Of a DNA stretch of 64,000 bases, positions 63,407 to 64,000 are shown in pieces; position 1 is the first letter of the stretch; the number at the start of each line of letters is the position of its first letter. The position numbers and the translations under genes were made by a program. A model generated the notes under the pieces. The model saw nothing but the letters and a program-made list of their open reading frames with translations, was not told where the DNA came from and ran no database searches. This stretch comes from Micromonospora pallida. Lineage in GTDB: Bacteria > Actinomycetota > Actinomycetes > Mycobacteriales > Micromonosporaceae. Where the stretch lies: the NCBI RefSeq assembly GCF_900090325.1, contig NZ_FMHW01000002.1:124001-188000 (forward strand), given 5' to 3'.

Positions 63407-63805
63407 ATGCCCGAAGATCCGCTCAGCTCGCGCCCACCACTCAGGCGAGCGCCCCGTACGTTCATCACCGCGCTGCTGGTGTTCGGCGTGGTGGTGCCAT
63501 CCATCATCATCCGTGAGCTGATCGAAGGCGCGATGGGCAGTGGCCCGCTCGCAGATCTCGGCGGGATCGCAGTTCCGATGGCGGCCACTGCCTGGCTTGC
63601 GCCGCGTGCTTCCTACCGTCGCCGCGACGCGCTGTGGTGGCTCGCCGGCGGGTTCGGCCTCTACATCTTCGTGGTGATCGCTTGGCGGGTAGCCTTCCTG
63701 CCCTACCGTGATTGGCCGCCTCGACCCGATGAGGTATCTCGGGTCCGCTGGCTGCGCGACAGTCAACGGCTCGGGTTGTGGTACCTGCCTGGGGCAGCAA
63801 AGTAG
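63407..63805 (+). CDS. Small membrane protein, unknown
   Basis: A 132-residue protein with a Pro/Arg-rich N-terminus and three hydrophobic segments (about residues 18-35, 48-64 and 75-95: TFITALLVFGVVVPSIII; LADLGGIAVPMAATAWLA; ALWWLAGGFGLYIFVVIAWR), then a polar tail. I do not recognise it. The ATG at 63407 is the most sensible start: the longer frame upstream covers non-coding repeats. A TATCCT box ending 8 bases before it suggests a leaderless message. A short G/C hairpin follows at 63855-63871. Confidence 0.65.
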   Translation: MPEDPLSSRPPLRRAPRTFITALLVFGVVVPSIIIRELIEGAMGSGPLADLGGIAVPMAATAWLAPRASYRRRDALWWLAGGFGLYIFVVIAWRVAFLPYRDWPPRPDEVSRVRWLRDSQRLGLWYLPGAAK

Positions 63806-63854
63806 GTGGTGGTGGCCGAGCGGTTGAAGGCGGATCTCTGAGGAGGGCCGGGGT

Positions 63855-63871
63855 TCGGGGCGGAGCCCCGA
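63855..63871 (+). terminator. Short hairpin after the last gene
   Basis: A 7-bp stem TCGGGGC/GCCCCGA with a 3-base GGA loop, 50 bases after the stop. Nothing supportable follows up to the window edge. Confidence 0.5.
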
Positions 63872-64000
63872 GGTCTTCGAGTCCTGGTCGTCCTCAAGCG
63901 TGGCCGGCCGGCCCGGCCGATGCCGGCCGAAGGTCGCCAGCAGGCCGGGACCGGGCCGGCGCGGTCCGCTTGCGGGCCGCCTTGATCCCATAGAGGCCAA

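Noticed and set aside
63350..64000. A minus-strand frame of 216 codons reaching the right edge
   Set aside because: It is antisense to the small membrane protein and has low-complexity composition and no domain.

Overview
The window is a high-GC actinobacterial chromosome segment, most probably from Micromonospora or a close relative in the Micromonosporaceae. The reasons are very high G/C at third codon positions, many GTG starts and GTGA stop/start overlaps, the fasR-fabD-fabH-acpP-fabF cluster, a homodimeric AceE-type pyruvate dehydrogenase, and G/C-rich short repeats and hairpins of a kind I associate with that family. The genus is inferred from gene content and recollection, not from a database search.

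Layout. 0-5 kb: the end of an MFS transporter, an acetoin-reductase-like SDR, a Tat-exported metallo-beta-lactamase-fold protein, and a serine beta-lactamase-like gene divergent from a LysR regulator. 5-10 kb: type II fatty acid synthase genes with their PucR-type regulator, on the minus strand. 10-18 kb: a PAP2 phosphatase, a His/Cys-rich hypothetical gene, a membrane-anchored exported protein, a CopC-like protein whose start looks frameshifted, gltX, a beta-glucosidase/MFS pair and an SRPBCC protein. 18-28.4 kb: aceE, a Gly/Ser-repeat membrane protein, a YjbQ protein, a DUF4139 protein, a MarR regulator, a fused alpha+beta 2-oxo acid dehydrogenase E1, a DUF3052 protein and AhpE. 28.4-36.5 kb: an accessory-looking stretch beginning at tRNA-Val. 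It holds a decayed integrase C-terminus, an FtsX-ectodomain/ECF-sigma pair, an epimerase, an unknown protein, a headless LacI fragment, a CadD-type transporter and two small secreted proteins.

36.5-45.5 kb: an acetyltransferase/hydrolase pair, a pyruvyl transferase, a DinB-like protein, a PfkB kinase, and an SNF2 helicase overlapping a SWIM zinc-finger gene. 46-52.3 kb: a five-gene run DUF1800 - DUF1501 - ferric-reductase-like flavocytochrome - FMN-binding protein - ApbE flavinyl transferase, the best candidate here for a little-described system. 52.7-55.4 kb: a prim-pol-like protein, and an XRE/TPR regulator overlapping a flavoprotein. 55.5-64 kb: an M23 peptidase, an overlapping NIF3/zinc-ribbon/RNase H-CobC cluster, a DUF3311/MctP-type symporter pair joined by three 60-bp tandem repeats, a TauE/SafE transporter, the RNase P RNA and a small membrane protein.

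How the parts work together. The fab genes build fatty acids under FasR. AceE and the orphan E1 feed acyl-CoA pools. The 46-52 kb operon would move electrons from a cytosolic donor through a membrane flavocytochrome to an exported protein whose FMN is attached by ApbE. Several convergent gene pairs are separated by strong G/C hairpins, and three of these share a nearly identical loop. No CRISPR array, intact transposase, intact prophage or origin was seen.
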